Below, one piece after another: positions 8,551-17,895 of a DNA stretch of 50,931 nt. Under the pieces are notes generated by a model that was not told where the DNA came from, did not search any database, and saw nothing but the letters and a program-made list of their open reading frames with translations. The position numbers and the translations under genes are program-made. Position 1 is the first letter of the stretch. Each line of letters starts with the position of its first letter. This DNA comes from Bacteroidota bacterium. GTDB lineage: Bacteria > Bacteroidota > Bacteroidia > Flavobacteriales > Schleiferiaceae. The stretch covers positions 1-50,931 of the forward strand of contig QQUU01000086.1 in the NCBI GenBank assembly GCA_003385605.1. Direction: 5' to 3'.

Positions 8551-9744
8551 TTAGTACAAAAAGGTATTAAATGGAAACCTTGATGCGTGTATTTCTGATG
8601 CCACACGGTAGACCGTGCGTCTTAGTTCGTCAATATTATTTCTGTCTTGAGCCGAGATGAACACTGCGCGCTCGCCAATCTTGTTCATCCAGCTTCTTTT
8701 CCAATGGTCAAGATCGTAATTTCTTGGCGTCAATTCTAAATCAAACTCATCCGCCTCCTCGTAGGTGAAGGCATCGATCTTATTGAAGACCATGATAGTC
8801 GGCTTATCTAAACTCTCAATCTCCTGTAAAATTCCATTCACACTATCGATGTGTTCCATGAAATTCGGATGAGAAATATCTACCACATGCATCAGCACAT
8901 CTGCCTCCCTAACCTCGTCCAAGGTACTCTTAAAACTCTCGACCAACTGTGTAGGCAACTTTCGTATGAACCCAACAGTATCTGTCAATAGCAATGGTAA
9001 GTTGTCAATATTGATCTTTCGCACCGTCGTGTCCAAGGTCGCAAACAGCTTATTTTCCGCCAGCACATCCGTTTTACAAAGCAAATTCAACAATGTACTC
9101 TTACCCACATTCGTATACCCTACAAGCGCCACACGAGTGAGCTTACCACGGTTACTGCGCTGCGTACTCATTTGCACATCAATCTTCTGCAACTTCTTTT
9201 TAAGCTGAGAGATTTTCTGCTGAATAATTCGCCTATCTGTCTCAATCTGAGTCTCCCCAGGCCCGCGCATACCGATACCCCCTTTCTGTCTTTCAAGGTG
9301 GGTCCACATTCGCGTTAGTCGTGGTAGTAAATATTGATACTGGGCCAATTCTACTTGCGTACGCGCATAGCTCGTCTGCGCCCTAGCAGCAAAGATGTCA
9401 AGAATGAGATTGGTTCGGTCCATGACTTTTACCTCCATCATCGCCTCAATGTTCTTGAGCTGAGAAGGGGTCAATTCATCGTCAAAGACCACCATATCAA
9501 TACCCTCGGCTTTGACATAACCCAGGATCTCTTCCATCTTTCCTGTACCCAAGAAGGTCTTAGAATTTGGCTGCGACAATTTCTGGGTGAACATATGCAC
9601 CGTATCTGCCCCTGCCGTATCTGCGAGAAAGCGCAATTCTTCCAGATATTCGAGTGCCTTCTCTTCGTCCTGCTGCTTATTGACAATGGCAACAAGAACG
9701 CAGCGCTCCCTTTCGGAAGATCGTTTCTTCTTGAGTTCTATCAT
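8551..9744 (-). CDS. hflX: ribosome-associated GTPase HflX
   Basis: A 397-residue GTPase. The N-terminal HflX domain (about residues 1-170) carries LGTGKMEEI, VVFDDELTPSQ and the glycine-rich MRGPGETQIETDRR. The G domain has G1 GYTNVGKST, G3 DTVGFIRKLP and G4 NKID. HflX binds the 50S subunit and splits stalled or stress-inactivated 70S ribosomes. It lies between the four-TM gene (13 bases upstream) and maeB (12 bases downstream) in one transcription unit; no functional link between the three is evident. Confidence 0.93.
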   Translation of the reverse strand: MIELKKKRSSERERCVLVAIVNKQQDEEKALEYLEELRFLADTAGADTVHMFTQKLSQPNSKTFLGTGKMEEILGYVKAEGIDMVVFDDELTPSQLKNIEAMMEVKVMDRTNLILDIFAARAQTSYARTQVELAQYQYLLPRLTRMWTHLERQKGGIGMRGPGETQIETDRRIIQQKISQLKKKLQKIDVQMSTQRSNRGKLTRVALVGYTNVGKSTLLNLLCKTDVLAENKLFATLDTTVRKINIDNLPLLLTDTVGFIRKLPTQLVESFKSTLDEVREADVLMHVVDISHPNFMEHIDSVNGILQEIESLDKPTIMVFNKIDAFTYEEADEFDLELTPRNYDLDHWKRSWMNKIGERAVFISAQDRNNIDELRRTVYRVASEIHASRFPFNTFLY

Positions 9745-9757
9745 TTAGTCGAAGTAG

Positions 9758-10195
9758 TTATGCGCCTTGCAAGAAGGCCTCCCATGGAAATCTCAATGCG
9801 ATTAAGGCCAGCCCTATTCCGAACCAGACCACAACCGCTTTTGCCTTCTCATGACCAGATTCGGCGCGCTTGCTTTTCGCATTGCCCACGGTAATCAAAA
9901 CCGCTCCAAGCAACATCGTTGTTGGGTGCTCTACGTATTTAAAACGCAGCGCAGCATCTCCCATCAAAGTTCCCATGTCTGAAAACATATCCATGTTGAA
10001 ACCAAAGAGCATGATCAAACCAACCGTCACTTGAATGTGGGTTAGTATCAATGTGATTTTATTCTGACGTTGAAGGCTCGCGTTGAATTCACGGTCTGAT
10101 TTCCAGACTAAAAAATTCTGAACCAAAACCACTAGAATGAGTAGTAGCCATAGAAACGGCATCCAGTGGTGCAAGTGTAGTAATCCTGTGTACAT
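9758..10195 (-). CDS. four-TM conserved Bacteroidota membrane protein
   Basis: A 145-residue integral membrane protein with four predicted helices (about residues 10-28, 48-66, 90-106, 122-138). Conserved-looking His residues (LHLHHW near the N-terminus, LTHIQ in helix 2, VEHPT before helix 3) and the length fit a family often labelled cytochrome b-like in Bacteroidota. That label rests on the His pattern, and I cannot confirm heme binding. It is the first gene of the operon with hflX and maeB; a perfect TAnnTTTG box lies 17 bases before its start. Confidence 0.65.
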   Translation of the reverse strand: MYTGLLHLHHWMPFLWLLLILVVLVQNFLVWKSDREFNASLQRQNKITLILTHIQVTVGLIMLFGFNMDMFSDMGTLMGDAALRFKYVEHPTTMLLGAVLITVGNAKSKRAESGHEKAKAVVVWFGIGLALIALRFPWEAFLQGA

Positions 10196-10211
10196 CTATT
10201 CGTATTTTGAG

Positions 10212-10219
10212 CAAAGTTA
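10212..10219 (-). promoter_or_regulatory. candidate -7 box (TAACTTTG) for the four-TM/hflX/maeB operon
   Basis: A perfect TAnnTTTG on the minus strand in the 49-base divergent gap between this operon and the M20 peptidase gene. It predicts a start near 10208 and a leader of about 13 bases. No TTG lies at the consensus spacing. Confidence 0.45.
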
Positions 10220-10244
10220 CAAACGCTACATCAAGTATACGTAT

Positions 10245-11699
10245 ATGAAGAAGATCATCCTTGCCTTAATCGCAATTGTTTTAATCGCCGTCCTTCCAGT
10301 TCTTAAACTCGAAAGCATACAGGATAAATACCTCCCTTCTGAGGATACTGAACGTTTTGAACTCCGTGCGGAGGCTACTGAGATCTTTGCCAAAGGCCTT
10401 AGCTACAAAACCATCAGCCAAGTACCTATAATGATCGACAGTGCGGCTTTTGAAGGCTTGTTTGCACACTTACAAGCTTCTTACCCTACCGTGTATGAAA
10501 AACTTCAAATAGATACGGTAAGTACCCATACTCTTTGGATGAAGCTAGACGGCCCTTCAGCCAACGCAGAGAACATGCTGTTTATCTCCCACCTAGACGT
10601 CGTCCCGGTAGATCCAAAAACTATTAAAGACTGGGAAGCCGAGCCGTTCGCAGGGGAAATCGTTGACAACTACGTCTACGGTCGTGGTGCCTTAGACGAT
10701 AAGGCTTCCGCCTTCGGTATCCTCGAAGCACTCGAAACTTTGCTTTCCCATGATTGGAATCCCTCGTATAACTTCTATTTCTGCTTTGGTCAGGACGAAG
10801 AAATAGGTGGTCGTAATGGCGCCGGTGTGGCGGCAGCAATGTGCCGTGAAAAAGGCATCACCTTCCGTACCATTTTTGATGAAGCTGGAACTATCTCCGT
10901 GGGCTCTGTGCCAGGACTTGAAAACACCCCTGTGGCACTAATTGGGGTCGCAGAAAAAGGGTACATCAGTGTTGAAGTAGGCTTCGAGCAACCAGGTGGC
11001 CACAGCAGTATGCCCGATAAGGAGAATGCTATATTGAGTGCCTCCGCATTCATCACCTCGCTCAATGAGGATCCCATCTTCAGACCTGAATTTACTGAAC
11101 CACTGCAAGGGTTTATGACCCACCTTGCTCCTGAGATGTCCTTTGGGTTAAAGTGGGCCTTTGGCTTACGTCCGTTGACCAACTCTCTAATCTTGAGCAA
11201 TTACCAAGGTTCTTCAACTGGCCGCGCACTTACTACCAATACAGCCGTGGCAACCATGGTAGGTGCTGGTATTAAGGACAATGTGGTTCCATCATCTTCT
11301 CGGGTAGTGTGCAATACACGTATTCTACCGGGATACTCCGTTGATGATATTGTCAATGCTTACAGCCAGCGTGCAGCTGAATATGGAGGCACTGTTAAAT
11401 GGTACAACGATTACGGCGCAGGCCCCACTGCTACATCATCTTTCGAAGGCGAAGATTTCCTAACTCTAGGACAGAGCATTAGAGCAACGTTTCCAGAAGC
11501 ACTCGTGAGCCCTTACCTCACGTTAGGAGGAACAGATTCGAAGAACTTTGATGGGCTCGCTAAGCAGACCTATCGCTTCCTTCCTATCGCATTGACTCCA
11601 GAAGATTTGCCACGCATACACGGAATCAATGAGCGCCTTCATGTTGATGCTTACCGCGACCTTTGCCGCTTCTATCTGGACTTGTTTCAGCGCATTTAG
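10245..11699 (+). CDS. M20 family metallopeptidase, membrane-anchored
   Basis: A 484-residue zinc peptidase of the M20 family, closest in layout to carboxypeptidase S/PM20D1. A hydrophobic N-terminus (residues 3-20) acts as signal anchor, so the enzyme is probably outside the cytosol. Metal and catalytic residues seen: His116 and Asp118 (FISHLDVVP), Asp151 (GRGALDDKAS), Glu185-Glu186 (GQDEEIGG), an Asp in TIFDEAG and a late His in RIHGINERLH. The frame is open 36 codons further upstream, but those residues precede the signal anchor and overlap the divergent gene, so the ATG at 10245 is preferred. A strong hairpin terminator follows. Confidence 0.88.
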   Translation: MKKIILALIAIVLIAVLPVLKLESIQDKYLPSEDTERFELRAEATEIFAKGLSYKTISQVPIMIDSAAFEGLFAHLQASYPTVYEKLQIDTVSTHTLWMKLDGPSANAENMLFISHLDVVPVDPKTIKDWEAEPFAGEIVDNYVYGRGALDDKASAFGILEALETLLSHDWNPSYNFYFCFGQDEEIGGRNGAGVAAAMCREKGITFRTIFDEAGTISVGSVPGLENTPVALIGVAEKGYISVEVGFEQPGGHSSMPDKENAILSASAFITSLNEDPIFRPEFTEPLQGFMTHLAPEMSFGLKWAFGLRPLTNSLILSNYQGSSTGRALTTNTAVATMVGAGIKDNVVPSSSRVVCNTRILPGYSVDDIVNAYSQRAAEYGGTVKWYNDYGAGPTATSSFEGEDFLTLGQSIRATFPEALVSPYLTLGGTDSKNFDGLAKQTYRFLPIALTPEDLPRIHGINERLHVDAYRDLCRFYLDLFQRI

Positions 11700-11727
11700 A
11701 AGCTGCGTGAAAATTTGGTGGAAAACA

Positions 11728-11757
11728 AAAAGCCCCGGCCGATGGCCGGGGCTTTTT
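11728..11757. terminator. bidirectional intrinsic terminator between M20 gene and hppA
   Basis: A 13-base stem (AAAAGCCCCGGCC paired with GGCCGGGGCTTTT) around a 3-base GAT loop, followed by T residues on the plus strand and preceded by A residues, so it works on both strands. It separates the convergent M20 and hppA genes. Confidence 0.92.
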
Positions 11758-11776
11758 TATTCGGGAAACCCTGTTC

Positions 11777-14287
11777 TTATTCGAACAAGATTACAAATTC
11801 ACTAATTGAACCTTCTTTGTCCAGGTGGAAGTGGGTAGAAGCACCAAGCTCCTCACCGTTCATACTTACCATACCGTGCGCATCGAAGTTCATGCCGTCC
11901 GTATCTGCTTCCAAAGAAGAGAATGTACCGTTGAACTCTTCTGAAGCGAATGAGATGCTGATAGTTGCAGTCATATCTTCTACAGTTACATCCATTGAAG
12001 CAGTAGCTTCACCTGTGATGGTTCCGTCCAAACGAACCGCAACGTCTTTCAACTTCATCTTCATTACTTCTTGACGAACCTCAACTACTTCTTCAGTAGC
12101 AGCAGTGGCAGCGTGGCTCTCGTGACCGCCACCGAGAATTGGTGCAATAACAAGACCTACCAAACACGTTAGTTTGATCAAAATATTCATCGATGGACCT
12201 GAAGTATCCTTGAAAGGATCACCTACTGTATCACCAGTAACAGATGCTTTGTGTGCTTCTGAACCTTTGAAAGTCATTTCACCGTCGATCATCACACCAG
12301 CCTCAAAAGACTTCTTAGCGTTGTCCCATGCACCACCAGCGTTGTTTTGGAAGATAGCCCAAAGAACACCTGATACAGCAACACCCGCCATGTATCCACC
12401 TAACATTTCAGCAGCCTCTTGACCCGAGTAACCAAATACCATCGGTAAGAAACCAATCACTAGAGGGAAGATGATAGTCATTGCACCCGGCAACATCATT
12501 TCTCTCAAAGATGCTTGTGTAGAGATTTCAACACATTTATCGTACTCAGGCTCTGCTTTGTATTCCATAATACCTGGAATCTCTTTAAACTGACGACGTA
12601 CTTCTTTTACCATCTCCATCGCAGCTTTACCTACAGAGTTCATTGCCAATGCAGAGAACACTACAGGAACCATACCCCCTACGAATAGCATCGCAAGAAC
12701 TGGCGCTTTAAAGATGTTAATACCGTCAATACCAGTGAAGGTCACAAAGGCAGCGAACAATGCCAATGCAGTAAGTGCTGCAGAAGCAATGGCAAAACCT
12801 TTACCGATAGCTGCAGTAGTATTACCTACTGAATCTAGAATATCTGTACGCTCACGTACTTCGTCTGGAAGTTCGCTCATCTCAGCGATACCACCCGCGT
12901 TATCAGCGATAGGACCGAAGGCGTCGATAGCCAACTGCATGGCAGTAGTTGCCATCATCGCAGAAGCTGCGATAGCCACACCGTAGAATCCTGCGAACGC
13001 ATAAGCAGCCCAAATAGCGCCAGCGAACAAAAGGATTGGAGCGAAAGTTGAAATCATACCTGTACCCAAACCAGCGATAATGTTGGTTGCCGCACCTGTA
13101 GACGATTTTTGAACGATATCAAGAACTGGCTTTTTACCCAAACCAGTGTAGTATTCTGTGAAGTAAGAGATCAATGCACCTACTACCAAACCAACAACTA
13201 CAGCGCCGAATACATCACCGCTTGTAACTGTTTTCACTCCTTCACCGAAGAAGTTCATGTCCATAGCTGCAGGAAGCATCATGTTAATCAAGACGTATGA
13301 ACCGATCGCAGTTAATACGATAGACGTCCAGTTACCCATGTTCAATGCGCGCTGAACCTCTGGCTCTTTCGCATCATTGCTGTTTACACGGATAAGGAAA
13401 GTACCGATGATTGAGAATAGGATACCTACACCAGCAATCATGAGTGGAAGAAGAATTGGACCCATACCCAACGCTTCACCTGTAGATTGAAGGTGCTCGT
13501 TGATGACGTAATTACCCAATACCATAGAAGCCAATACTGTGGCTACGTACGAACCGAACAAATCGGCACCCATACCCGCAACATCACCTACGTTATCACC
13601 TACGTTATCTGCAATAGTCGCAGGGTTACGTGGATCATCTTCAGGAATACCCGCTTCAACTTTACCTACAAGGTCAGCACCTACGTCGGCAGCTTTTGTG
13701 TAGATACCACCTCCTACACGCGCGAATAACGCGATAGATTCAGCACCTAGAGAGAAACCGGCTAGCGCTTCTAAAACAACAGTCATGTCGTTGTAGAAGT
13801 TACCGCCTTCAGTCATGAACCAGCCTACGAGCAAAGCGAACAATGCACTAAGACCAAATACAGCAAGACCGGCAACACCTAGTCCCATTACTGTACCTCC
13901 ACGGAACGATACCTTCAAAGCCTCTGGCAAAGAAGTACGTGCCGCCTGTGTAGTACGAACGTTCGCATCAGTAGCGATACGCATACCAATGTTACCAGCA
14001 ACTGCAGAGAATACTGCACCAATAACAAAGGCTACTACGATGAACCAGTGTGTGGTTTCAACGACAGAAGAAATAACACCTAAAAGAATGCCGGCAATAA
14101 CTACGAATACGGCAAGGATGCGGTACTCAGCATTCAAGAATGCCATGGCGCCTTCTTTTACATAAGAAGCCAATTTTGACATCTTTTCAGTTCCAGTGTC
14201 TTGTTTAACTACCCATGAACGTAGAACGAACATGTAGACAAGACCAACAATCCCCAAAAGCGGGACTACATAAAGCAAGTTTTCCAT
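11777..14287 (-). CDS. hppA: membrane-bound ion-pumping pyrophosphatase with C-terminal extension
   Basis: An 836-residue integral membrane pyrophosphatase that couples PPi hydrolysis to H+ or Na+ export. About 16 helices cover residues 1-718; the catalytic loops are visible ([47 protein letters not shown]). The stretch [10 protein letters not shown] has Ala and Gly at the two positions that distinguish K+-dependent enzymes (K+-independent forms have Lys and Thr). After the usual end (LVIAPIL) a soluble, acidic, beta-rich extension of about 118 residues follows ([15 protein letters not shown] ... [13 protein letters not shown]). Because the C-terminus of this family faces away from the cytosol, the extension should be periplasmic. 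Whether the ion is H+ or Na+ cannot be told safely. Confidence 0.93.
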   Translation of the reverse strand: MENLLYVVPLLGIVGLVYMFVLRSWVVKQDTGTEKMSKLASYVKEGAMAFLNAEYRILAVFVVIAGILLGVISSVVETTHWFIVVAFVIGAVFSAVAGNIGMRIATDANVRTTQAARTSLPEALKVSFRGGTVMGLGVAGLAVFGLSALFALLVGWFMTEGGNFYNDMTVVLEALAGFSLGAESIALFARVGGGIYTKAADVGADLVGKVEAGIPEDDPRNPATIADNVGDNVGDVAGMGADLFGSYVATVLASMVLGNYVINEHLQSTGEALGMGPILLPLMIAGVGILFSIIGTFLIRVNSNDAKEPEVQRALNMGNWTSIVLTAIGSYVLINMMLPAAMDMNFFGEGVKTVTSGDVFGAVVVGLVVGALISYFTEYYTGLGKKPVLDIVQKSSTGAATNIIAGLGTGMISTFAPILLFAGAIWAAYAFAGFYGVAIAASAMMATTAMQLAIDAFGPIADNAGGIAEMSELPDEVRERTDILDSVGNTTAAIGKGFAIASAALTALALFAAFVTFTGIDGINIFKAPVLAMLFVGGMVPVVFSALAMNSVGKAAMEMVKEVRRQFKEIPGIMEYKAEPEYDKCVEISTQASLREMMLPGAMTIIFPLVIGFLPMVFGYSGQEAAEMLGGYMAGVAVSGVLWAIFQNNAGGAWDNAKKSFEAGVMIDGEMTFKGSEAHKASVTGDTVGDPFKDTSGPSMNILIKLTCLVGLVIAPILGGGHESHAATAATEEVVEVRQEVMKMKLKDVAVRLDGTITGEATASMDVTVEDMTATISISFASEEFNGTFSSLEADTDGMNFDAHGMVSMNGEELGASTHFHLDKEGSISEFVILFE

Positions 14288-14304
14288 TATAACGATGGTT
14301 TGAT

Positions 14305-14340
14305 AAAAAATCAGCCCTCAATGCAATTACAAAGAGGGCT
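14305..14340 (-). terminator. intrinsic terminator after pdhB
   Basis: On the minus strand a 7-bp stem AGCCCTC/GAGGGCT (14340-14334 with 14319-14313) is followed two bases later by six T residues (14310-14305). It lies 54 bases after the pdhB stop. It also lies between the candidate hppA promoter box and the hppA start; see findings. Confidence 0.7.
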
Positions 14341-14341
14341 G

Positions 14342-14349
14342 CAAATATA
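14342..14349 (-). promoter_or_regulatory. candidate hppA -7 box (TATATTTG)
   Basis: A perfect TAnnTTTG on the minus strand, 55 bases before the hppA start. The expected start site (about 14338) falls inside the first arm of the pdhB terminator hairpin. No TTG was seen at consensus distance. Confidence 0.4.
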
Positions 14350-14393
14350 AGTAGAAGAGTCTTTACCTCGACCTCGAGTGTAAAACCTCTAGG

Positions 14394-15374
14394 TTATTTA
14401 ACATACATCACTGATTTCACTGCATCAATCACCTGTCCAACTTGCGGTAAGAACTCTGCAAGAAGTGTTGGCGAATACGGTGCTGGCGTATCAGTAGTCG
14501 TTATTCTCTTTACTGGTGCATCCAAGTAATCGAAAGCATCTTGTTGAACCTTATAAGTGATCTCAGTTGAGATAGACCCCAACGGCCAAGCTTCTTCTAA
14601 ACACACTAAACGGTTGGTCTTCTTTACACTTTCAATAACGGTTGCATAGTCGATTGGACGAACCGTACGCAAATCGATGATTTCACAAGAAATGCCTTCT
14701 TCGGCCAATTTATCAGCAGCTTCGTAAGCAACCTTGATGATCTTACCGAAAGACACGATAGTCACATCAGTTCCTTTACGCTTGATATCAGCAACACCAA
14801 TAGGCAATGTGTATTCGCCTTCTGGCACCTCACCTTTATCGCCGTACATCTGCTCACTTTCCATGAAAATTACAGGATCGTTGTCGCGGATAGCGCTCTT
14901 CAACAAACCTTTACAATCGTAAGGATTTGAAGGAACAACCACTTTCAGACCTGGACAGTTTGCGTACCAGCTCTCGAATGCTTGCGAGTGTGTTGCCGCC
15001 AACTGACCTGCAGATGCAGTAGGTCCGCGGAATACGATAGGCACGTTAATCTGACCACCAGACATCTGCTTCATTTTTGCAGCGTTGTTGATGATCTGGT
15101 CAATAGCCACCATTGAGAAGTTGAACGTCATGAATTCCACGATAGGACGCAAACCGTTCATAGCAGCACCGGTTGAGATTCCAGCGAATCCAAGCTCTGC
15201 AATAGGCGTATCAATAACACGCTTTGGACCGAATTCATCTAGCATTCCTTTTGACGCTTTGTATGCACCATTGTACTCTGCAACCTCTTCACCCATCAAG
15301 TAGATGTTTTCGTCGCGGCGCATTTCCTCGCTCATGGCCTCACAAACGGCCTCTCTAAACTGAATCGTTTTCAT
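14394..15374 (-). CDS. pdhB: pyruvate dehydrogenase E1 component, beta subunit
   Basis: A 326-residue transketolase-like E1 beta subunit of the pyruvate dehydrogenase complex, acting in the cytosol on pyruvate with thiamine diphosphate. Visible features are YLMGEEVAEYNGAYKASKGM (ThDP-side Glu), DTPIAELGFAGISTGAA, the K+/subunit loop RGPTASAGQLAATHSQ, and the C-terminal domain ISCEIIDLRTVRPID and EEAWPLGSISTEI. The sequence fits PDH better than the branched-chain E1. The alpha subunit and E2 are not in the window, so the complex is encoded at split loci. A terminator follows at 14340-14305, and a TATATTTG box lies 26 bases before its start. Confidence 0.93.
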   Translation of the reverse strand: MKTIQFREAVCEAMSEEMRRDENIYLMGEEVAEYNGAYKASKGMLDEFGPKRVIDTPIAELGFAGISTGAAMNGLRPIVEFMTFNFSMVAIDQIINNAAKMKQMSGGQINVPIVFRGPTASAGQLAATHSQAFESWYANCPGLKVVVPSNPYDCKGLLKSAIRDNDPVIFMESEQMYGDKGEVPEGEYTLPIGVADIKRKGTDVTIVSFGKIIKVAYEAADKLAEEGISCEIIDLRTVRPIDYATVIESVKKTNRLVCLEEAWPLGSISTEITYKVQQDAFDYLDAPVKRITTTDTPAPYSPTLLAEFLPQVGQVIDAVKSVMYVK

Positions 15375-15399
15375 AGTTTCAAATGATGTGTCAGGACGG

Positions 15400-15407
15400 C
15401 AAATATA
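15400..15407 (-). promoter_or_regulatory. candidate pdhB -7 box (TATATTTG)
   Basis: A perfect TAnnTTTG on the minus strand, predicting a leader of about 22 bases for pdhB. It is the same octamer as the candidate hppA box. No TTG was seen at 17-23 bases upstream. Confidence 0.45.
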
Positions 15408-15486
15408 AGATGCAATGTCAACATTAGCAGATTTTTCTCCCTCCCTGTTATTAGTTCATTGAGTTCATAAAAAGTGGGGCCAATTT

Positions 15487-15526
15487 TTGACGCCAAAGAA
15501 GCACTTTCGTTCGATATTTGAACGAA
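15487..15526 (+). promoter_or_regulatory. candidate etfB promoter with overlapping operator-like inverted repeat
   Basis: In the 234-base divergent gap between pdhB and etfB, a TTG (15487-15489) is spaced 23 bases from GATATTTG (15513-15520), a 7/8 match to TAnnTTTG. This box forms the centre of an inverted repeat TTCGTTC-N7-GAACGAA (15506-15512 and 15520-15526), so a regulator bound there would cover the promoter. The rest of the gap is A/T-rich with nothing else recognised. The evidence is modest. Confidence 0.35.
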
Positions 15527-15608
15527 TGATAAAAATGCGTCTTTGCATCAAATTTCTTTGGATTTATTATGCATGCATAGTAATTTAGAGGCAAATCATA
15601 ACCCAACT

Positions 15609-16355
15609 ATGAACATACTAGTCTGTATTAGCCACGTGCCAGACACTACTGCGAAGATTAACTTCACAGCAGACGGTACGTCGCTTGATCCTGCGGGGGT
15701 TCAGTTCGTTATCAATCCATACGACGAGTTTGGATTGACTAAAGCGCTTCACTTAAAAGAAGCTCAAGGCGGATCAATCACCGTAATCAATGTGGGCCCG
15801 GCCACCACCGAGCCAACGCTTAGAAAAGCGCTCGCCATTGGTGCAGATAAAGCGGTAAGAATAGATGCCACCCCTATGGACGCTATCACAGTAGCCAAAG
15901 AACTCAAGAACCACATCGAGGCAAATTCTTACGACGTTATCATCTGCGGTCAAGAAAGTATAGACTACAACGGCCAACAAGTACCTGCAATGCTTGCAGC
16001 AATGCTTCGCCTTCCCTTCGCCAATGCATGTGTTGGACTTTCCATTCAAAACAGCACTGCAACGGCAACCTCTGAAATAGACGGAGGACACGCAACTTAT
16101 GAAGCCACATTACCAATGGTTATTGGTGGCAAAAAAGGTTTAGTGGAAGAGAAGGACCTCCGTATTCCTAACATGCGTGGCATCATGTCCGCGAGAACTA
16201 AACCGCTTGAAGTAATAGCCTCCAGTGAAACCGGAGGACTTACTTCTGCTGTGGCCTTTGAAAAACCAGCAGGTAAAGCCGAAGTAAAAATGGTGGATGC
16301 TGAAAATGTAGATGAACTTGTGCGCCTGCTTCACGAAGAAGCAAAAGCCATTTAA
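15609..16355 (+). CDS. etfB: electron transfer flavoprotein, beta subunit
   Basis: A 248-residue ETF beta subunit. Together with EtfA it carries electrons from acyl-CoA dehydrogenases to the quinone pool. The N-terminus (MNILVCISHVPDT) and the AMP-binding stretch ICGQESIDYNGQQVPAMLA are typical of the family, as is the C-terminal LRIPNMRGIMSARTKP. The frame is open 22 codons further upstream, but the family starts at this ATG. etfA follows after 11 bases. The glutaryl-CoA-type dehydrogenase at 30020-31195 is a likely electron donor for this pair. Confidence 0.92.
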   Translation: MNILVCISHVPDTTAKINFTADGTSLDPAGVQFVINPYDEFGLTKALHLKEAQGGSITVINVGPATTEPTLRKALAIGADKAVRIDATPMDAITVAKELKNHIEANSYDVIICGQESIDYNGQQVPAMLAAMLRLPFANACVGLSIQNSTATATSEIDGGHATYEATLPMVIGGKKGLVEEKDLRIPNMRGIMSARTKPLEVIASSETGGLTSAVAFEKPAGKAEVKMVDAENVDELVRLLHEEAKAI

Positions 16356-16366
16356 AATTTGAAACG

Positions 16367-17305
16367 ATGTCGATTGTAGTATTTGTTGAAGATTGGAATG
16401 GGGCGTATAAAAAGGCCTCTTTTGAAGCCGTAGGTTACGCTAAAAACTGGGCGTCCATGATAGGCGCTAAGGTCATTGCAGTAACCAGTTCAGAAGCACC
16501 AGCTGCCGAACTCGCCGATTACGGCGCAGACCACTGTATTCAAATTAGTCTTGGCCAAACCGCCATGGGAATCGCTGGACAGCTTGAAGCCCTCAGCGCA
16601 GATGCGTCAGGTGTAGTCATTGCCGGTACATCACTCGGGAGGAGTGTTGCTCCGGCACTTGCAGCCATCAAAGAGTCCGCATTGAGTACCAATACCATTA
16701 GTCTTCCATTGGGGACCTCACCGCTGCAAGTAAAGCGTGGCGCATTCTCATCCAAAGGCATTGAAACCATTGAACTCAGCGGAGCTTCTCCTATCATTTC
16801 ATTTGTACCCAACAGTATTGGTATTGAAAATGCGAGCGGTGAAGGCGTTATAGAATCGCAAGAGATTCCAGCTACTGAACTTCTCCAAGTTGTCGGCACA
16901 GAGGTTGCTAGTGGAAAGGTAGCATTGCCAGAAGCAGAAGCTGTAGTTAGTGCTGGCCGCGGGCTAAAAGGCCCTGAAAACTGGGGCATGATCGAGGAGC
17001 TTGCAGAGGTGCTAGGTGCAGCAACAGCTTGTTCTAAACCAGTGAGTGATATTGGATGGCGTCCACACAGCGAACACGTTGGACAAACAGGTATTCAAGT
17101 CAACCCTAATCTGTATATTGCAATCGGAATTTCTGGCGCGATTCAACACCTAGCGGGTGTGAGTGCATCAAAGACCATTGTAGTAGTAAATACAGACCCT
17201 GAAGCTCCATTCTTCAAAGCTGCAGACTACGGTATTGTCGGTGATGCATTCGAAGTAGTTCCCAAATTGGTGAATGCTTTGCGCGCCTTCAAGGCCGCTA
17301 GCTAA
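16367..17305 (+). CDS. etfA: electron transfer flavoprotein, alpha subunit
   Basis: A 312-residue ETF alpha subunit. The N-terminal domain (about residues 1-185) pairs with EtfB. The C-terminal FAD domain shows SAGRGLKGPENWG, a GQTGIQVNPNLYIAIGIS stretch and VVVNTDPEAPFFKAADYGIVGD, all hallmarks of FAD binding. The stop codon shares one base with the next start (TAATG), so the BFN nuclease gene is coupled to it. Confidence 0.94.
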   Translation: MSIVVFVEDWNGAYKKASFEAVGYAKNWASMIGAKVIAVTSSEAPAAELADYGADHCIQISLGQTAMGIAGQLEALSADASGVVIAGTSLGRSVAPALAAIKESALSTNTISLPLGTSPLQVKRGAFSSKGIETIELSGASPIISFVPNSIGIENASGEGVIESQEIPATELLQVVGTEVASGKVALPEAEAVVSAGRGLKGPENWGMIEELAEVLGAATACSKPVSDIGWRPHSEHVGQTGIQVNPNLYIAIGISGAIQHLAGVSASKTIVVVNTDPEAPFFKAADYGIVGDAFEVVPKLVNALRAFKAAS

Positions 17306-17895
17306 TGCAGGAAATCGAAATTACGGTTAAAGGACTCTCCTACAGTCAAGGGAAATCGGGTGCGTATGCGCTCATCCTTGCGGAAAAAGGACCCGATGCG
17401 CGAAAACTTCCAGTAGTAATTGGAGGTGCCGAAGCGCAAAGCATCGCTGTAGCGTTGGAAAAGAGCATTGCACCGCCGCGCCCCATGACACACGACACCT
17501 GGCAAAACATGCTAGATGAGTTGGGCACACAGATTGAGAAAGTATTGATTCATCGTCTGGTTAATGGTGTGTTCTATGCCTCTATATATGCTAGAAATGA
17601 GCACGGCGCTCAGCTGATTTTTGATTCGAGACCCTCTGATGCAGTAGCACTAGCTGTCCGCGTCGATTGTCCCATTTACGTTTTGGCCTCCATCTTAGAA
17701 CAAGCCGGTATTACCGAGAAAGAGGAGCGTGTTGCCGACGGCGTTGAAGGAGATGTCGCGGAAGAAGGAACCCCGTCAGAAACGGAAGCAGATAGTATTG
17801 CACTACTAGAAAAACAGCTCGAGGAAGCTGTTGAAAATGAAGATTACGAGTTGGCCGCACGACTCAGAGACCGCATCGATAAATTAAAACCATGA
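17305..17895 (+). CDS. bifunctional nuclease (DUF151) with C-terminal UVR motif
   Basis: A 196-residue protein. Residues 1-135 form a BFN/DUF151 domain (KLPVVIGGAEAQSIA; RPMTHDTW; DSRPSDAVALAVR), known in some members to have DNase and RNase activity. After an acidic linker, residues 160-196 form a UVR (UvrB/UvrC-type) motif (EDYELAARLRDRIDKL), a helical hairpin used for protein contacts. This domain pairing is common in Bacteroidota. The gene is coupled to etfA by one base and overlaps the transporter gene by four. Its cellular role is unclear; RNA or DNA processing under stress is a guess. Confidence 0.85.
   Translation: MQEIEITVKGLSYSQGKSGAYALILAEKGPDARKLPVVIGGAEAQSIAVALEKSIAPPRPMTHDTWQNMLDELGTQIEKVLIHRLVNGVFYASIYARNEHGAQLIFDSRPSDAVALAVRVDCPIYVLASILEQAGITEKEERVADGVEGDVAEEGTPSETEADSIALLEKQLEEAVENEDYELAARLRDRIDKLKP

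Noticed and set aside
13109-14165. Open frames antisense to hppA
   Set aside because: They follow from the repetitive Gly/Ala/Val codons of a membrane protein; no independent coding evidence.
15535-15608. Longer etfB start at 15543
   Set aside because: The family N-terminus begins at 15609, and the extra residues have no conserved features.
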